Source: Sphingomonas sp. QA11
GTDB taxonomy: Bacteria; Pseudomonadota; Alphaproteobacteria; Sphingomonadales; Sphingomonadaceae
DNA length: 64,000 bases
Direction of reading: 5' to 3'
Assembly (NCBI RefSeq): GCF_028473665.1
Contig: NZ_CP098774.1
Location: forward strand, 4,397,501-4,461,500
This document shows, piece after piece, positions 45,001 to 53,145 of the stretch. Made by a program: the position numbers and the translations under genes. A model generated the notes under the pieces. The model did no database searches and had not been told where the DNA came from. It was given only the letters and a program-made list of their open reading frames with translations. How positions within the stretch are numbered: position 1 is the stretch's first letter; the number at the start of each line of letters is the position of its first letter.

Positions 45001-45472
45001 GCTGGTCACGCGGCGGATCGAGGATGATGAGATCGCCTCGGAATATTCGAAGCGCCAGGGCACCGGATCCGGCGGGGAGAAGCAGGTCCCCTTTTACATC
45101 GCTATTTCCTGCGCGGTCTCCAATGTTTGCCACCACCGCGAAACCCAGCGGGACAATCTGGGCCTCGGCCTGGTCATGTTCGACGAGGCATTCAACAAGT
45201 TGGATGGCCCCAACACCGGTGCATGCCTCTCGCTCATGAACGAGTTCAATCTGCAGGCGCTGGTCTCAGCGCCAACGGAAAAACAGCTCACTTTCATGGA
45301 GCACATGGACACGATCATCTCGGTCAACCGTATCGGGACCCATTGTCAGATCGACGTTGAATATCCGACCGACTTCGGAAGGGACATGTTCCGACAATCG
45401 AACCCGGCCAATGTGCCGCTCGAACAGTTCTTGCTCGAGCGCTCAGGTGCCGTCTCCGATGCGGCCGAGTGA
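42062..45472 (+). CDS. jetC: Wadjet protein JetC (SMC/MukB-like ATPase)
   Basis: 1136 residues. Walker A GLFGPNGAGKSSILDAIQ is at residues 27-44. Two long coiled-coil arms follow, with a hinge near 490-600, and the ABC signature GSGGEKQVPFYIAIS (about 1003-1017) and Walker B LGLVMFDEAFNKLD (about 1036-1049) are near the C-terminus. This is the SbcC/MukB-like motor that extrudes plasmid DNA loops until JetD cuts. The end overlaps jetD by 14 bases. Confidence 0.93.
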   Translation: MITLSRIVLVNWYTFSTQDIDVRGSIGLFGPNGAGKSSILDAIQVVLTGNNSNHLSLNASSNQNTGRRKTEEKRSVRDYCLGKVQGEVLRRTSISYVALVFERPRDGRVWTIGIGLSAREQDVSEEILCAFIAPDQSLRATDFLGESPDGRYPLSHEDLLVALKRVAGFENFGHRPTNFTKHILSTLRAKTGYIAEPRRFLTAIKNALRFTDMESANQFVRTFLLDDDKIDIETLRNSVATWRGFQEKIEQLEAQKIRVNAAIGEYSELIEKLEDEKRLRWVERKAERDRVDHHLSSLRRENSAKQVELTELEVRLASTRGRKQATSDEIKDIRRSLATDQRELAIKSFQLDLGEAEKRLAEVRLRHASYLAVLGGSASILAHLVATYGKDEYARAKAACEALVSRMDSETSVASRDIDSAVRGTVEPLEAYVQLVDDAYVRSVGERAQIQIELEHTQEQLRDLIEGKALIGRATQSLVERLATEDIEAVPLSNLVEVIDEDWRDAVETFLGPAREALIVDPSDARDATSYLRRHRRDFIGCQVVNTTKTHEISARAQPDSLAAILATEDPHVRAFLNRRLNSVVRVDTEEELLRVDRGITIDCLMAAGGSIEVRRHADRHLLGKDTLARNRPLLETRIAELEQQLDHLNRKETDYRRLLESIRGYLAGIAASDGLFALENGLKDANEKCLALGDNIRTLESERPAEIRQRLTDLETDLKGLAEDEVSDEREVRKAQFALAQVQTSLNSVEENARSAEEAFAAVDHLTQAEHEDCVRVFASLLGQFENLAAVRNAARDSALLAGRRAQTLAGSAPRLAEIYGRDYEVAGWDEAMSHGQALAWLADSRTVVENHHLTQYRDKVESARVAMEEALRSDLLLKLHSRIESAKVQIKGLSRQLRTRVFHRERYEFDVKPNPAFHDIVQVAKRIYENAADVSTLFKADADLDGDVARGVAKIRAMLESGDDVSEISDYRNYLQFELVTRRIEDDEIASEYSKRQGTGSGGEKQVPFYIAISCAVSNVCHHRETQRDNLGLGLVMFDEAFNKLDGPNTGACLSLMNEFNLQALVSAPTEKQLTFMEHMDTIISVNRIGTHCQIDVEYPTDFGRDMFRQSNPANVPLEQFLLERSGAVSDAAE

Positions 45473-46631
45473 TTTCCCCGACAATCCAGCGGTGCGCCTG
45501 CTCACCACGCTAAGCGGTCGTTACGATCGCCAAAAGCCGGGTTCGCGAACGCCAAGCATCCGTGTCGACTTCGGTGATGCGACCAGTACTGAAGTTCACA
45601 TCGCTGAGCGACTGTTGATCGAAGCCGAACGGTTGCACGCCGTCGGTGTCGAGCGCCCGAAGCAGACGCCTCATATCTTGCATCGTATAAGGCTTAAGGA
45701 TCCAGCGGCGCTCTCGGCGTTTCTTGGCCGTGAGCTCGCCGCAAACAAGGCAAATGCGGCCTTGGATCGGATTGCGCCGTTGCTCGAAGGCGCCGCGATA
45801 TGGGTCCAGGATGAGCTCGAAGAAGCCTTCACGAAGTGGAACCGCGGGGAGCGTGCGTTCCGCATCGATGCCGACCAGATCGAAAAGATCGAGGACCTGA
45901 CCAAACTTCTCCTCGCCATCGATCATGGTGTGGACGGTCGCGATCTGCGCACTTTCAGCAACGCAGCCGGGGTCGATAGCAAAGCTTTCGAACGCCACAA
46001 GGGGACGATCGTGCAGATCGCCCGCCGTGTTTTCGGATGGGGGCCAGCGCCTGAAGAAGAGGTTCTCTCGCTGCTCGGCTTCAAGCCATTCTTTCAGCTC
46101 GTCCAGATCGCCGGGCCAATCGCCATCCCTGCGATGCGGTTGGACGCGTCGGAAGTGTCCCCCTTTATTGGCATCCCGCCCCTTGCCGTTCATGGGATCG
46201 ATCTCATGCGTGAGATCGAAGTAATCCTAACGATCGAGAACCTGACCTCGTTCAACAGGCATACGCGGGAGGCCATGCAGCCCAATGCCGTCGTACTCTA
46301 TTCTGGCGGGTTTCCGGCACGCCCGGTCGTCGACACGTTATGCCGCCTTCTGGAGCAGGCGCCAAACGCATCAGTCCACCATTGGGGTGACATCGATGCG
46401 GGTGGTGTGCGCATCTTTCGCAACATCGAGGAGCGGATCAGCCGAATGATCAGGCCCCATCTTATGGATCGGCAAATCGCGGAACAACATGGCCACGAAG
46501 CATCGCCGGTGAAAGCTCTCACACGCATCGCTGAACAGAACACTGGTATTCGCGACCTCGCGCTCTACCTGGCTGCCGAAGGTGCCAAACAGCTCGAACA
46601 GGAAAACGTCTCTCCCTGTGTCGTGCGATAG
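45459..46631 (+). CDS. jetD: Wadjet protein JetD (TOPRIM-type nuclease)
   Basis: 390 residues from the ATG at 45459, which lies inside the end of jetC. N-terminal half is DUF3322-like; C-terminal half is the DUF2220 TOPRIM-like nuclease: EVILTIENLTSF (catalytic Glu, about 256-266) and HHWGDIDAGGVRIFRNI (Asp-x-Asp, about 306-322). It ends ...GAKQLEQENVSP, close to the normal family end, so the gene is complete even though an insertion sequence begins only 12 bases after the stop. JetD makes the double-strand cut in the trapped plasmid. Confidence 0.92.
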   Translation: MRPSDFPDNPAVRLLTTLSGRYDRQKPGSRTPSIRVDFGDATSTEVHIAERLLIEAERLHAVGVERPKQTPHILHRIRLKDPAALSAFLGRELAANKANAALDRIAPLLEGAAIWVQDELEEAFTKWNRGERAFRIDADQIEKIEDLTKLLLAIDHGVDGRDLRTFSNAAGVDSKAFERHKGTIVQIARRVFGWGPAPEEEVLSLLGFKPFFQLVQIAGPIAIPAMRLDASEVSPFIGIPPLAVHGIDLMREIEVILTIENLTSFNRHTREAMQPNAVVLYSGGFPARPVVDTLCRLLEQAPNASVHHWGDIDAGGVRIFRNIEERISRMIRPHLMDRQIAEQHGHEASPVKALTRIAEQNTGIRDLALYLAAEGAKQLEQENVSPCVVR

Positions 46632-46643
46632 CGATCACCGCTT

Positions 46644-47927
46644 GGACACCTCGAAGAACGCCTTTGAACGGTGATGACGGCGTCGGCATGGTCTGGATGG
46701 CGGGTTTGCCGGCATCGACAAGGGCGTATTGGCCGGTTCGCTGCCCCTGAGGGTGCCTGATCTGGCGCAAATCCGGTCAAGCAGGCGCAACTCGGGCTTC
46801 GAGCCAGGCGAGGCGGCTGAAGTTGTAGGCGAGGTTGACCATGCCGATCTTTACCTTGGCGCGGGCGATGCCGATGGTGCGCACGAACAGCTTCATGCGG
46901 TGCTTTTGCCCGGCAAAGACGTGCTCGACGGCCGAGCGGACTGGTGACCTTGCGGCGTTGGCGCGGGCATGATGCGCCGGCAGGTCCTTGTTCTTCGGCT
47001 TGCGGAAATGGACCTTCGAGACAAGCCCGCGCTTCGCCATCGCGGCTTCGTTGCGCTTCGAGCGATAGGCGGTGTCGGCCCATACCGGCGATGCGGTGTT
47101 CCTCGGATCGAGCAGCCCCTCGAACGGCCGGCTGTCGTGCGCGGCGGCACTGGTCACCTCCCATCGTCGGATCAGGCCATGGCGGCGGTCGATCCCGGCG
47201 TGGTTCTTGTAGCCGAAAACCGGCACCGCGATCTCGACACCTTTGGCCTTCATCTCGCTCGCCTCGCTGCGCTTGCGGCGGCCGCGCTTTATCGTCCAAC
47301 GCGCGTCGGTGTCCTTCTGCCGGCGCTTGGCTGGCGACCAATGTCCCGGCGTGCCGCCGCCCTTGATCGTGACCTTCTCCTCGTCGCTCAGCTTCTGGCG
47401 TGGTGCCGCCACGACGGTCGCGTCGATGATCTGCCCTCCCATCGCCAGATAACCCGACCCGTGCAGCGCATCGTCGAAGCCCGCGAACAGCTTCTCGATC
47501 GCCTTCGCCTGGACGAGTTGCTCGCGGAACAACCAGATCGTCTTGGCATCGGGCACCCGGTCGCCAAGCCCAAGCCCCAGGAAGCGCATGAACGACAGCC
47601 GGTCGCGGATCTGGAACTCGCACGCATCGTCCGACAGGCTGTACAGCGCCTGCAGCACCAGCACCTTGAACATCAGTACCGCGTCATAGGGTGGCCTCCC
47701 GCCGCGACTGCGATCCGACCGCGCAAGCGCTGCATCCAGCACCGGCCGGAACAACGCGAAATCAACCACCGCGCTCAGCCGTTCCAGTGGATCCCCCGCC
47801 GCCGACAGTGCCGCAAGCCGATCATCAACATCGAAGAAACCGCGTTGTACCATCGCTGCCTCCCGTTCTCACGGGATGCAGTGAATCATCTCACGCCCTC
47901 AAACGCCATAGGTTTTTAGAGGCGTCC
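46644..47927 (-). mobile_element. IS5-family insertion sequence, about 1284 bp
   Basis: The ends are a pair of 16-base inverted repeats matching at 13 positions: GGACACCTCGAAGAAC at 46644-46659, and GGACGCCTCTAAAAAC read from the other end (complement of 47912-47927). A GCTT copy lies directly outside each end (46640-46643 and 47928-47931), the four-base target duplication expected of the IS5 family. The element carries one transposase gene. It lies between jetD and the next operon and interrupts no recognisable gene. Confidence 0.85.
46777..47853 (-). CDS. IS5-family transposase
   Basis: 358 residues, full length. The DDE catalytic triad of IS4/IS5-like enzymes is visible as GGQIIDATVVAAPRQ (first Asp), VWADTAYRSK (second Asp) and the RSAVEHVFAGQKHRMK block with Glu (DD..Y(2)R(3)E pattern). 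The N-terminus (FFDVDDRLAALSAAGDPLERL) and RDRLSFMRFLGLGLGDRVPDAKTIWLFREQL are typical of the IS5 subgroup. No internal stop or frameshift, so it may be active. ATG at 47851-47853 has GGGAGGCAGCG upstream. Confidence 0.95.
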   Translation of the reverse strand: MVQRGFFDVDDRLAALSAAGDPLERLSAVVDFALFRPVLDAALARSDRSRGGRPPYDAVLMFKVLVLQALYSLSDDACEFQIRDRLSFMRFLGLGLGDRVPDAKTIWLFREQLVQAKAIEKLFAGFDDALHGSGYLAMGGQIIDATVVAAPRQKLSDEEKVTIKGGGTPGHWSPAKRRQKDTDARWTIKRGRRKRSEASEMKAKGVEIAVPVFGYKNHAGIDRRHGLIRRWEVTSAAAHDSRPFEGLLDPRNTASPVWADTAYRSKRNEAAMAKRGLVSKVHFRKPKNKDLPAHHARANAARSPVRSAVEHVFAGQKHRMKLFVRTIGIARAKVKIGMVNLAYNFSRLAWLEARVAPA

Positions 47928-48059
47928 GCTTGGCAACTTGCGGCCGGCCGCTAATGGGAGCGGCATCTATAAAACAAACAATCAAAGTTCGAGCGACACA
48001 ACAGCTCGAAGGGCCGCGTTCAGCCTGACAGCTTTCGGGTGCTGGGCGCTATGAAGCGC

Positions 48060-49352
48060 TCATCCGCTCATCGTCGGGACGGCGGTATTAATCCGAGCAA
48101 CAGGAGTGCCGGCAGGTGAGTCCGTTGGATCCGACGATAGCTGTTGAGTGGGAGAATGTGGCCAAGCTGGGTCCCACGCATAGATCTTGTAGCCCGCGTC
48201 ATCGCGCTCGTCAGTGTCCACTACGCCCGCGAAACTCAGCGGCGAGCCGGGAGCGCTCGGGTTATTCCACCGAGCTCGTATGTGGTCCTCGACCGTGCCG
48301 GTCTCGCCCGTTCGTGGTCCGAGCCTCGACCTGGAATTGAGATACCGGTCGATCGAACCAGTAGGCCGCCACTCACGCTCGAGCGCCTCAAACCTTATAG
48401 GGCCCGCTATGGAGGAGCGAACCGCGAAGCCCATCTGGAATCGGTATATGTTCTCGAATCCATCGAACTGATCCACTCCGCTGCAGCACGCGAAGCCATC
48501 GGACAGATACTGGAACTCGTTGTCGGCGCAGCCAAAAGCCAACTTGGCCGATCCGCACACCTCTCGCATCTCAAGAATTGCTCCGAGCTTGAGATGCCGC
48601 GGCAGGACATATTCTCGGCCGTCCCGAACAGCGCCTTGCTTCGCATAATCCTCACGTGCGAGCTCGATGAGCTGGTTCTCGGTGCGCTCTAAAGGAACCT
48701 TGAGGTGCTCGATCGAAAGATGGCACGCTCCCGTTGAGCGCAGCGAGCGGACATAGGGCTCAATCTCACCTGCGACGCTCGGCAAATAGGGCTGCAAGCG
48801 AAACGCGACCTTCACGCCCGCTGAAGTTAGGCGTTCTGCCGCGCGTAGCAGCCGCGACGGCGGCGTCGCGCTTGGCTCGATCAGCGATGCTGCGCGATCA
48901 TCGACGCTAACCAGCGAAAACTGGACGACGGTGTTGGGATTGCCGGCGAGGATCTCGACATAGGGCTGCTCGGCTGCAAGCTCGCCCTTCGTGCTGATGA
49001 CGGTCGGATAGCTGCGCCCGCTTAGAGCCCTCAGGAACGCCAGCGAGACCTGATGCCGGCGCTCGGCTGGCTGAAACGGATCGCTCATTCCGCCAAAATG
49101 CACCGGCACGCGACGTCGAAGCGCCTGTGCGACGACCGATGTACTGCCCGCCCTTGCCGCGTTGAAGGCGCGCTCGAGCGCGCCAGGATCCGCTGGCAAA
49201 ACGCGACTCTCCGGAGAGTTCCCACCTCGTACCCGCGCGAAGCAGTAGGCGCAGGAGAAGCCGCAGCCCCGGTAAGAATCGAGCCGGAGCGGGAGCGAGC
49301 AATGAGCGAACTGCCCCGACCAAGACAATGGGTTAGTGTAGCGCGTCGTCAC
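48060..49352 (-). CDS. SPL-family radical SAM protein
   Basis: 430 residues. The [4Fe-4S] motif is CGFSCAYCFAR (Cys30, Cys34, Cys37; CxxxCxxC), followed by GGMSDPFQPAERRHQVS, a pattern shared with spore photoproduct lyase-like enzymes and RlmN-unrelated SPL proteins. The C-terminal region adds CGSAKLAFGCADNEFQYLSDGFACC, cysteines that may hold another cluster. It uses S-adenosylmethionine radicals; the substrate is unknown. It is the last gene of a four-gene operon with a PLP enzyme and two membrane proteins, each starting on its predecessor's stop. Confidence 0.85.
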   Translation of the reverse strand: MTTRYTNPLSWSGQFAHCSLPLRLDSYRGCGFSCAYCFARVRGGNSPESRVLPADPGALERAFNAARAGSTSVVAQALRRRVPVHFGGMSDPFQPAERRHQVSLAFLRALSGRSYPTVISTKGELAAEQPYVEILAGNPNTVVQFSLVSVDDRAASLIEPSATPPSRLLRAAERLTSAGVKVAFRLQPYLPSVAGEIEPYVRSLRSTGACHLSIEHLKVPLERTENQLIELAREDYAKQGAVRDGREYVLPRHLKLGAILEMREVCGSAKLAFGCADNEFQYLSDGFACCSGVDQFDGFENIYRFQMGFAVRSSIAGPIRFEALEREWRPTGSIDRYLNSRSRLGPRTGETGTVEDHIRARWNNPSAPGSPLSFAGVVDTDERDDAGYKIYAWDPAWPHSPTQQLSSDPTDSPAGTPVARINTAVPTMSG

Positions 49353-49627
49353 TTGGCAGTGCAGCGGGCTGACCGGTGCTTAGGTCGGTCGAATTTGGGC
49401 GGTGCTGGCGCCAGCTTTTCCCGGGGATTGATCGGCTGCTCGCATTGCGACCCGACCCGCTCGTGAATCTCGATTACCTTGACCGCCGGATCGACCGATT
49501 TACCGCCACCACCAAAGCTAGGAACGATACGCGATAGCGAGCCGTCGATCACAGCGAGCGCCAGGGTTGCGATCACCACGCCCCACCAGCTGAAGCGCCC
49601 AGGTATGGTTCTCCAAGCCGTCTTCAT
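49349..49627 (-). CDS. hypothetical single-pass membrane protein
   Basis: 92 residues with one membrane segment, WWGVVIATLALAVIDGSL (about 14-31), after a short basic N-terminus. The soluble part, FGGGGKSVDPAVKVIEIHERVGSQCEQPINPREKLAP, is Pro/Lys-rich and carries one Cys. It overlaps the upstream membrane protein and the downstream radical SAM gene by four bases each (ATGA), so it is firmly embedded in the operon. No family recognised. Confidence 0.7.
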   Translation of the reverse strand: MKTAWRTIPGRFSWWGVVIATLALAVIDGSLSRIVPSFGGGGKSVDPAVKVIEIHERVGSQCEQPINPREKLAPAPPKFDRPKHRSARCTAK

Positions 49628-50340
49628 ATAAGGCCCAACGCCAGCACCACCATGGCGCAGATCGCGCTTCCAATGAATCCGTAGAGCGCGAGATGCGTCA
49701 ATTGCTGCTCATATTGATCGAGATAGCCCTGATAAACGATAAGTAGGTGGTACTGGATTAGCTCGTTTCGTAGCTCATCCTTCTTGTTTTCCGACACCGT
49801 CTCTCGCGATAGGCTGCTCAGGTTCTCGAGATATCGTTCAAGATCTTGCGATAGGCCCCGATCGCGAAATCCCGCTGGAAGATAAAAAGGCCGATAGCTC
49901 ATTTTCAGGAGCGGCTCGGCGGCGTAATAAAAATATTTCGAACTGTTCCCGAGCTTGTGAAGATAGAGCCAGGGATATCGTGTTCTCGCCTGGGCAAAGA
50001 ACCAGATCAAGATCAGCAGAGACACAATAGTGACGTTGGCGTACAGTGCCATCAGTGCCAACGAAAACGCACCCAAATTAGCAGGAATTTTCTCGCCGAA
50101 GGCAAGCGCGAAGCTTAGGCCCGCCGCACCAAAAGCTACGATCTGCTTGGCGATTCCGACTACCTCCGGGGTGAACTCAGGCTTTACCGTAAGGGAGCCA
50201 CGCCGCTTTCGCACCTTCTCGATGAGATAGTCGAGGCGGGCCTCGGCCTTTTTCCCATATCCGATGGACACGATGAGGCTGTTGAGCTCCGCCTCGACCC
50301 GATCCTCGAGTGATCTTGTTTGCGCCGCCGGGCCCGTCAC
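49624..50340 (-). CDS. hypothetical membrane protein, three predicted segments
   Basis: 238 residues. Cytoplasmic basic-helical N-terminus (1-55), then hydrophobic segments at about 63-84 (IAKQIVAFGAAGLSFALAF), 92-115 (FSLALMALYANVTIVSLLILIWFFA) and 217-238 (LYGFIGSAICAMVVLALGLI), with a central soluble region in between. No family recognised. The gene begins 12 bases after the PLP-enzyme gene ends and overlaps the next gene by four bases. It could anchor the operon's soluble enzymes to the inner membrane. Confidence 0.7.
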   Translation of the reverse strand: MTGPAAQTRSLEDRVEAELNSLIVSIGYGKKAEARLDYLIEKVRKRRGSLTVKPEFTPEVVGIAKQIVAFGAAGLSFALAFGEKIPANLGAFSLALMALYANVTIVSLLILIWFFAQARTRYPWLYLHKLGNSSKYFYYAAEPLLKMSYRPFYLPAGFRDRGLSQDLERYLENLSSLSRETVSENKKDELRNELIQYHLLIVYQGYLDQYEQQLTHLALYGFIGSAICAMVVLALGLI

Positions 50341-50352
50341 TATCGAGCCAAC

Positions 50353-51213
50353 CTATTGAAGCGGAGGGCCCACCAGCCAAAATAAGGTCCGCGCGGCATC
50401 TATTCTATCCCCCTGACTTTCCAGCAGCCACCGAAAGGCTTTGCCTTCATACAATGGATGGAGCGGAACCCCGCCAAGCTCATAATCTACTCTCGCCTCG
50501 TAGCGAAATTCGGGGTGTTGGGCGAGCGGCGCCGCCTCGATGGTCACATTGCGTATCGCCCATGCCGCAGCCTCTGGGTCGAGAATCTCGAGCATCGACA
50601 AGATCCAGTTCCGGCGATCCGGTCCGACATTCACCAGAAGCAGGCGGCAAACGCGTCGTTCGCGCGAAAGTCCAAGGAGCACGGACAGTGCGGTCGCGCC
50701 ACTTCCGCATGCGAGCACTATCGTGTTCAGATGATTGGGGAGGTTTCGAACCTGCGCGCTGCAAAGCGAGTAGAAGAGAGGGTCAGGCGCTGCGGGGCGC
50801 ATACCAAAGGGCACGATCAGGTCATCAGATCTACAAAGACGCCGCGCCTCGGCGAAGAGAACGGTGTGCCGTCCGCTGGCGCAACGCTTGACCTCGGCGC
50901 CGAGCTCTTGCGCAATGCTGATTGGCCGGGTCATCATCTGGCCACCGCAGAAAACTACGCTAGGGATGCCCAGATACCGCGCCACGTCCGCCACTATGGC
51001 CGATTGGGGCGAGTGAATAGACGCGGCGGTGATAACGCGTGCCGCGCCCGAGCCGATCACCAGTGCAGCACACTGCCTAAGCTTGCCGCCACGTGTCCGG
51101 CCGGAAGGCTCAAGTGAGAACAAATCATCGCGCTTCAACCACCATTCCCCGTGCTGGCGGACAGGTGTCAGGCTCGTTAACAATCGTATGACATCGTCTG
51201 GGGGAGCAATCAT
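50353..51213 (-). CDS. PLP-dependent enzyme, ACC-deaminase/D-cysteine desulfhydrase type
   Basis: 286 residues from the ATG at 51211-51213. The core WLKRDDLFSLEPSGRTRGGKLRQCAAL holds the likely pyridoxal-phosphate lysine (RGGK), followed by ASIHSPQSAIVADVARYLGIPSVVFCGG and the glycine-rich CGSGATALSVLLGL phosphate loop. This is the fold-type II layout of ACC deaminase and D-cysteine desulfhydrase. Substrate unknown. It heads the four-gene operon and is divergent from, and directly adjacent to, the deoxyribosyltransferase gene. An in-frame start at 51288 would overlap that gene. Confidence 0.8.
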   Translation of the reverse strand: MIAPPDDVIRLLTSLTPVRQHGEWWLKRDDLFSLEPSGRTRGGKLRQCAALVIGSGAARVITAASIHSPQSAIVADVARYLGIPSVVFCGGQMMTRPISIAQELGAEVKRCASGRHTVLFAEARRLCRSDDLIVPFGMRPAAPDPLFYSLCSAQVRNLPNHLNTIVLACGSGATALSVLLGLSRERRVCRLLLVNVGPDRRNWILSMLEILDPEAAAWAIRNVTIEAAPLAQHPEFRYEARVDYELGGVPLHPLYEGKAFRWLLESQGDRIDAARTLFWLVGPPLQ

Positions 51214-51666
51214 TTGAGCAAGCCATTGGTTTATCTGGCGGGCCCGATAACTGGGACCGTTGAGGGCGAGGACGATTGGCGAGAGCAATGCGTCAAAGCG
51301 CTCGCGCCAACAATCGTGACGTTAAGTCCGACGCGTCAGACCGTCGAACGAATCGACGAGACGGGCGAGCTAACCGACGCGGATCGGCTTCGGCTTATGC
51401 AGCACGGGCGGAGCATCGCCGCGCGCGATCGCTTCGATGTCAACCGATGCGACGTTTTGCTTGTGAACCTGCTAGGAGCGAAGTCTGTATCGATCGGTAC
51501 TGTCGGCGAAATTTTCTGGGCCGACGCGTACCGCAAGCCGATAGTCCTAGTGCGGGAAGCGGGCAACATTCATACCCACGCAATGATGGATGCTCTGGCC
51601 AGCTGGATTGTTCCTAGCTTGGATCAGGGCCTTGAGATCATCCGAACATTGCTCGCATCCGAATGA
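51214..51666 (+). CDS. nucleoside 2-deoxyribosyltransferase-like protein
   Basis: 150 residues starting with a TTG; GGGGAG at 51201-51206 gives the right spacing. MSKPLVYLAGPITG is the family's N-terminal motif, RSIAARDRFDVNRCDVLLVNLLGAK the central one, and TVGEIFWADAYRKPIVLVRE the conserved Glu motif. These enzymes cleave or exchange the base of (deoxy)nucleosides, and relatives occur in nucleotide salvage and in antiphage systems that deplete nucleotides. Divergent start shared with the PLP-enzyme operon suggests co-regulation. Confidence 0.82.
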   Translation: MSKPLVYLAGPITGTVEGEDDWREQCVKALAPTIVTLSPTRQTVERIDETGELTDADRLRLMQHGRSIAARDRFDVNRCDVLLVNLLGAKSVSIGTVGEIFWADAYRKPIVLVREAGNIHTHAMMDALASWIVPSLDQGLEIIRTLLASE

Positions 51667-51733
51667 AGGTGCGAATGATCACGGCCGATGAAAAGGAAAA
51701 TGCTCGACTGCGTCGCGAGAAGATCAGAGCAGC

Positions 51734-53125
51734 TCAGTTCAGCAGTGCCGAATAGCGCTGATGCTCCTGCGCAACATAGTTGAGCAGGCCGGTCAGGATA
51801 TAGTGGTGCGTGGGTGAGCAGTCCGCGCCAAGCGCCCTGGCGCGAGCATGGGCTGCTCCCAGCGTTAACCAAGGCGTTTCGGTATAACCATGGCCGAGCA
51901 TACGGCATGCGAGCTGTCGGGCTACTTCCTGCCGGCGCGGGAACGGCAGCAGTTCGGGAGCGTGATGGAAGATAAGGCGATAGCCGAGCTCGATCAGGCG
52001 GACATCCTCGAAGGTTTCGAGCATGGCGGCGCGAGATTGCCAGTCGCCCGCGTGAAAGCGGACCATGCGCGCCTTGTCAGCGTTGTTGCTGAAAGTGCCG
52101 TGCATTTGCTGCTCGACATAGGTGGAGGGCGGATAGGGCGGGCGCTCGGCGGCCCGGCAAAGCCGCGCGCAGAGGGTCGTATCAGCTCGAATGTCTTCGC
52201 CACGCGCGGCCCATTGCTCTGCAGGGATGCCGCGGAAGTCGCCTAGATCGTAGACATCATGAAGGACGGGTGCCGCATTGAGGCGAACGCGTCGGATCGG
52301 TTTGACCTTTTGGTCGAGGCGAAGTCGAAGCTGTTCGTCGGATAGCACGCGAAGCTCGGCCGGATCGACCTCTAGATCATAGCCCAGCATTGTCGCAGGC
52401 ATCTGAGAGTCAACGCCGAGTTTGGTCAGCGCATATCGATAAGGCATTTCAAAATAGCATTCGGTGGCAACGAAGGCAGAGGCCTCATCTGTAAAGGCAA
52501 CGGCCGTGGCCTTTTGCGCGAAGCGCAACATCGTCGACCAATGATCGGGTGCGCGGTCAAAGATGCGGCGGCAAAGCTGCACGGTGACTTCGACATCGGC
52601 AAGCGCATCGCCGGGATTGGGATGCGCGACACCATTGGCGCGCGCGACCTCGGTTAGGCCGAAGGTCAGCTGACCATAAGCGTCATAGGCTGACGAGAGC
52701 GTATCGGGCTGCAGCGCGAGCAAGGCTTGCGCGAGTTTCCTCAGATCGCAGCGACCGCTGCCTGGCGCGTTGGTGAGATAAGGCGGATGGAGGCATTGAT
52801 AGAGGGCTTGGCGTAAATACTCATCGGCATCGAGCGAGCCCCAGCCGAGAAAGATCGCCGGAGACCAAGCCGTGAGTTGGGCTGCGATTTCGCAAACCAC
52901 CGAATAATGGGTTGGCAGATGGCTGGCGAGGACGCGCTCCATCGGCAACCCTATGGTCGTCAGCATTTCCGGGGCGGGCACGATATGCGGAAGCAGCCGG
53001 CATTGCCGTTCGAAGCGGCCCAGGATGTTCAGATCGGCGTCGGTGTGAATCGCGGCGAACTGGAGGAGTTGGTCAAAGGACTTATCGGTTCCGGTGGTTG
53101 CGATGCCGTAAAAGACAAACCCCAT
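51734..53125 (-). CDS. exonuclease I (SbcB)-like protein with altered catalytic motif
   Basis: 463 residues, close to E. coli ExoI length (475), and readable as the family: Exo I motif FYGIATTGTDKSFDQLLQFAAIHTD at residues 5-29, SLDADEYLRQALYQ (about 96), GDALADVEVTVQLCRRIF (about 172), then the C-terminal extension. In E. coli ExoI the first motif is DYETFG; here Asp and Glu are replaced by Gly7 and Ala9, and the catalytic His of AHDAM is Gly. The protein should therefore be a weak or inactive nuclease, perhaps a DNA-end-binding scaffold. It is encoded just after an XRE/ImmA pair on the same strand. Confidence 0.8.
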   Translation of the reverse strand: MGFVFYGIATTGTDKSFDQLLQFAAIHTDADLNILGRFERQCRLLPHIVPAPEMLTTIGLPMERVLASHLPTHYSVVCEIAAQLTAWSPAIFLGWGSLDADEYLRQALYQCLHPPYLTNAPGSGRCDLRKLAQALLALQPDTLSSAYDAYGQLTFGLTEVARANGVAHPNPGDALADVEVTVQLCRRIFDRAPDHWSTMLRFAQKATAVAFTDEASAFVATECYFEMPYRYALTKLGVDSQMPATMLGYDLEVDPAELRVLSDEQLRLRLDQKVKPIRRVRLNAAPVLHDVYDLGDFRGIPAEQWAARGEDIRADTTLCARLCRAAERPPYPPSTYVEQQMHGTFSNNADKARMVRFHAGDWQSRAAMLETFEDVRLIELGYRLIFHHAPELLPFPRRQEVARQLACRMLGHGYTETPWLTLGAAHARARALGADCSPTHHYILTGLLNYVAQEHQRYSALLN

Positions 53126-53145
53126 CCAAAGCTCCTAATCCGCCA

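Noticed and set aside
45459..46643. Disruption of jetD by the insertion sequence
   Set aside because: The gene ends naturally (LEQENVSP) and the stop lies 12 bases before the first base of the element.
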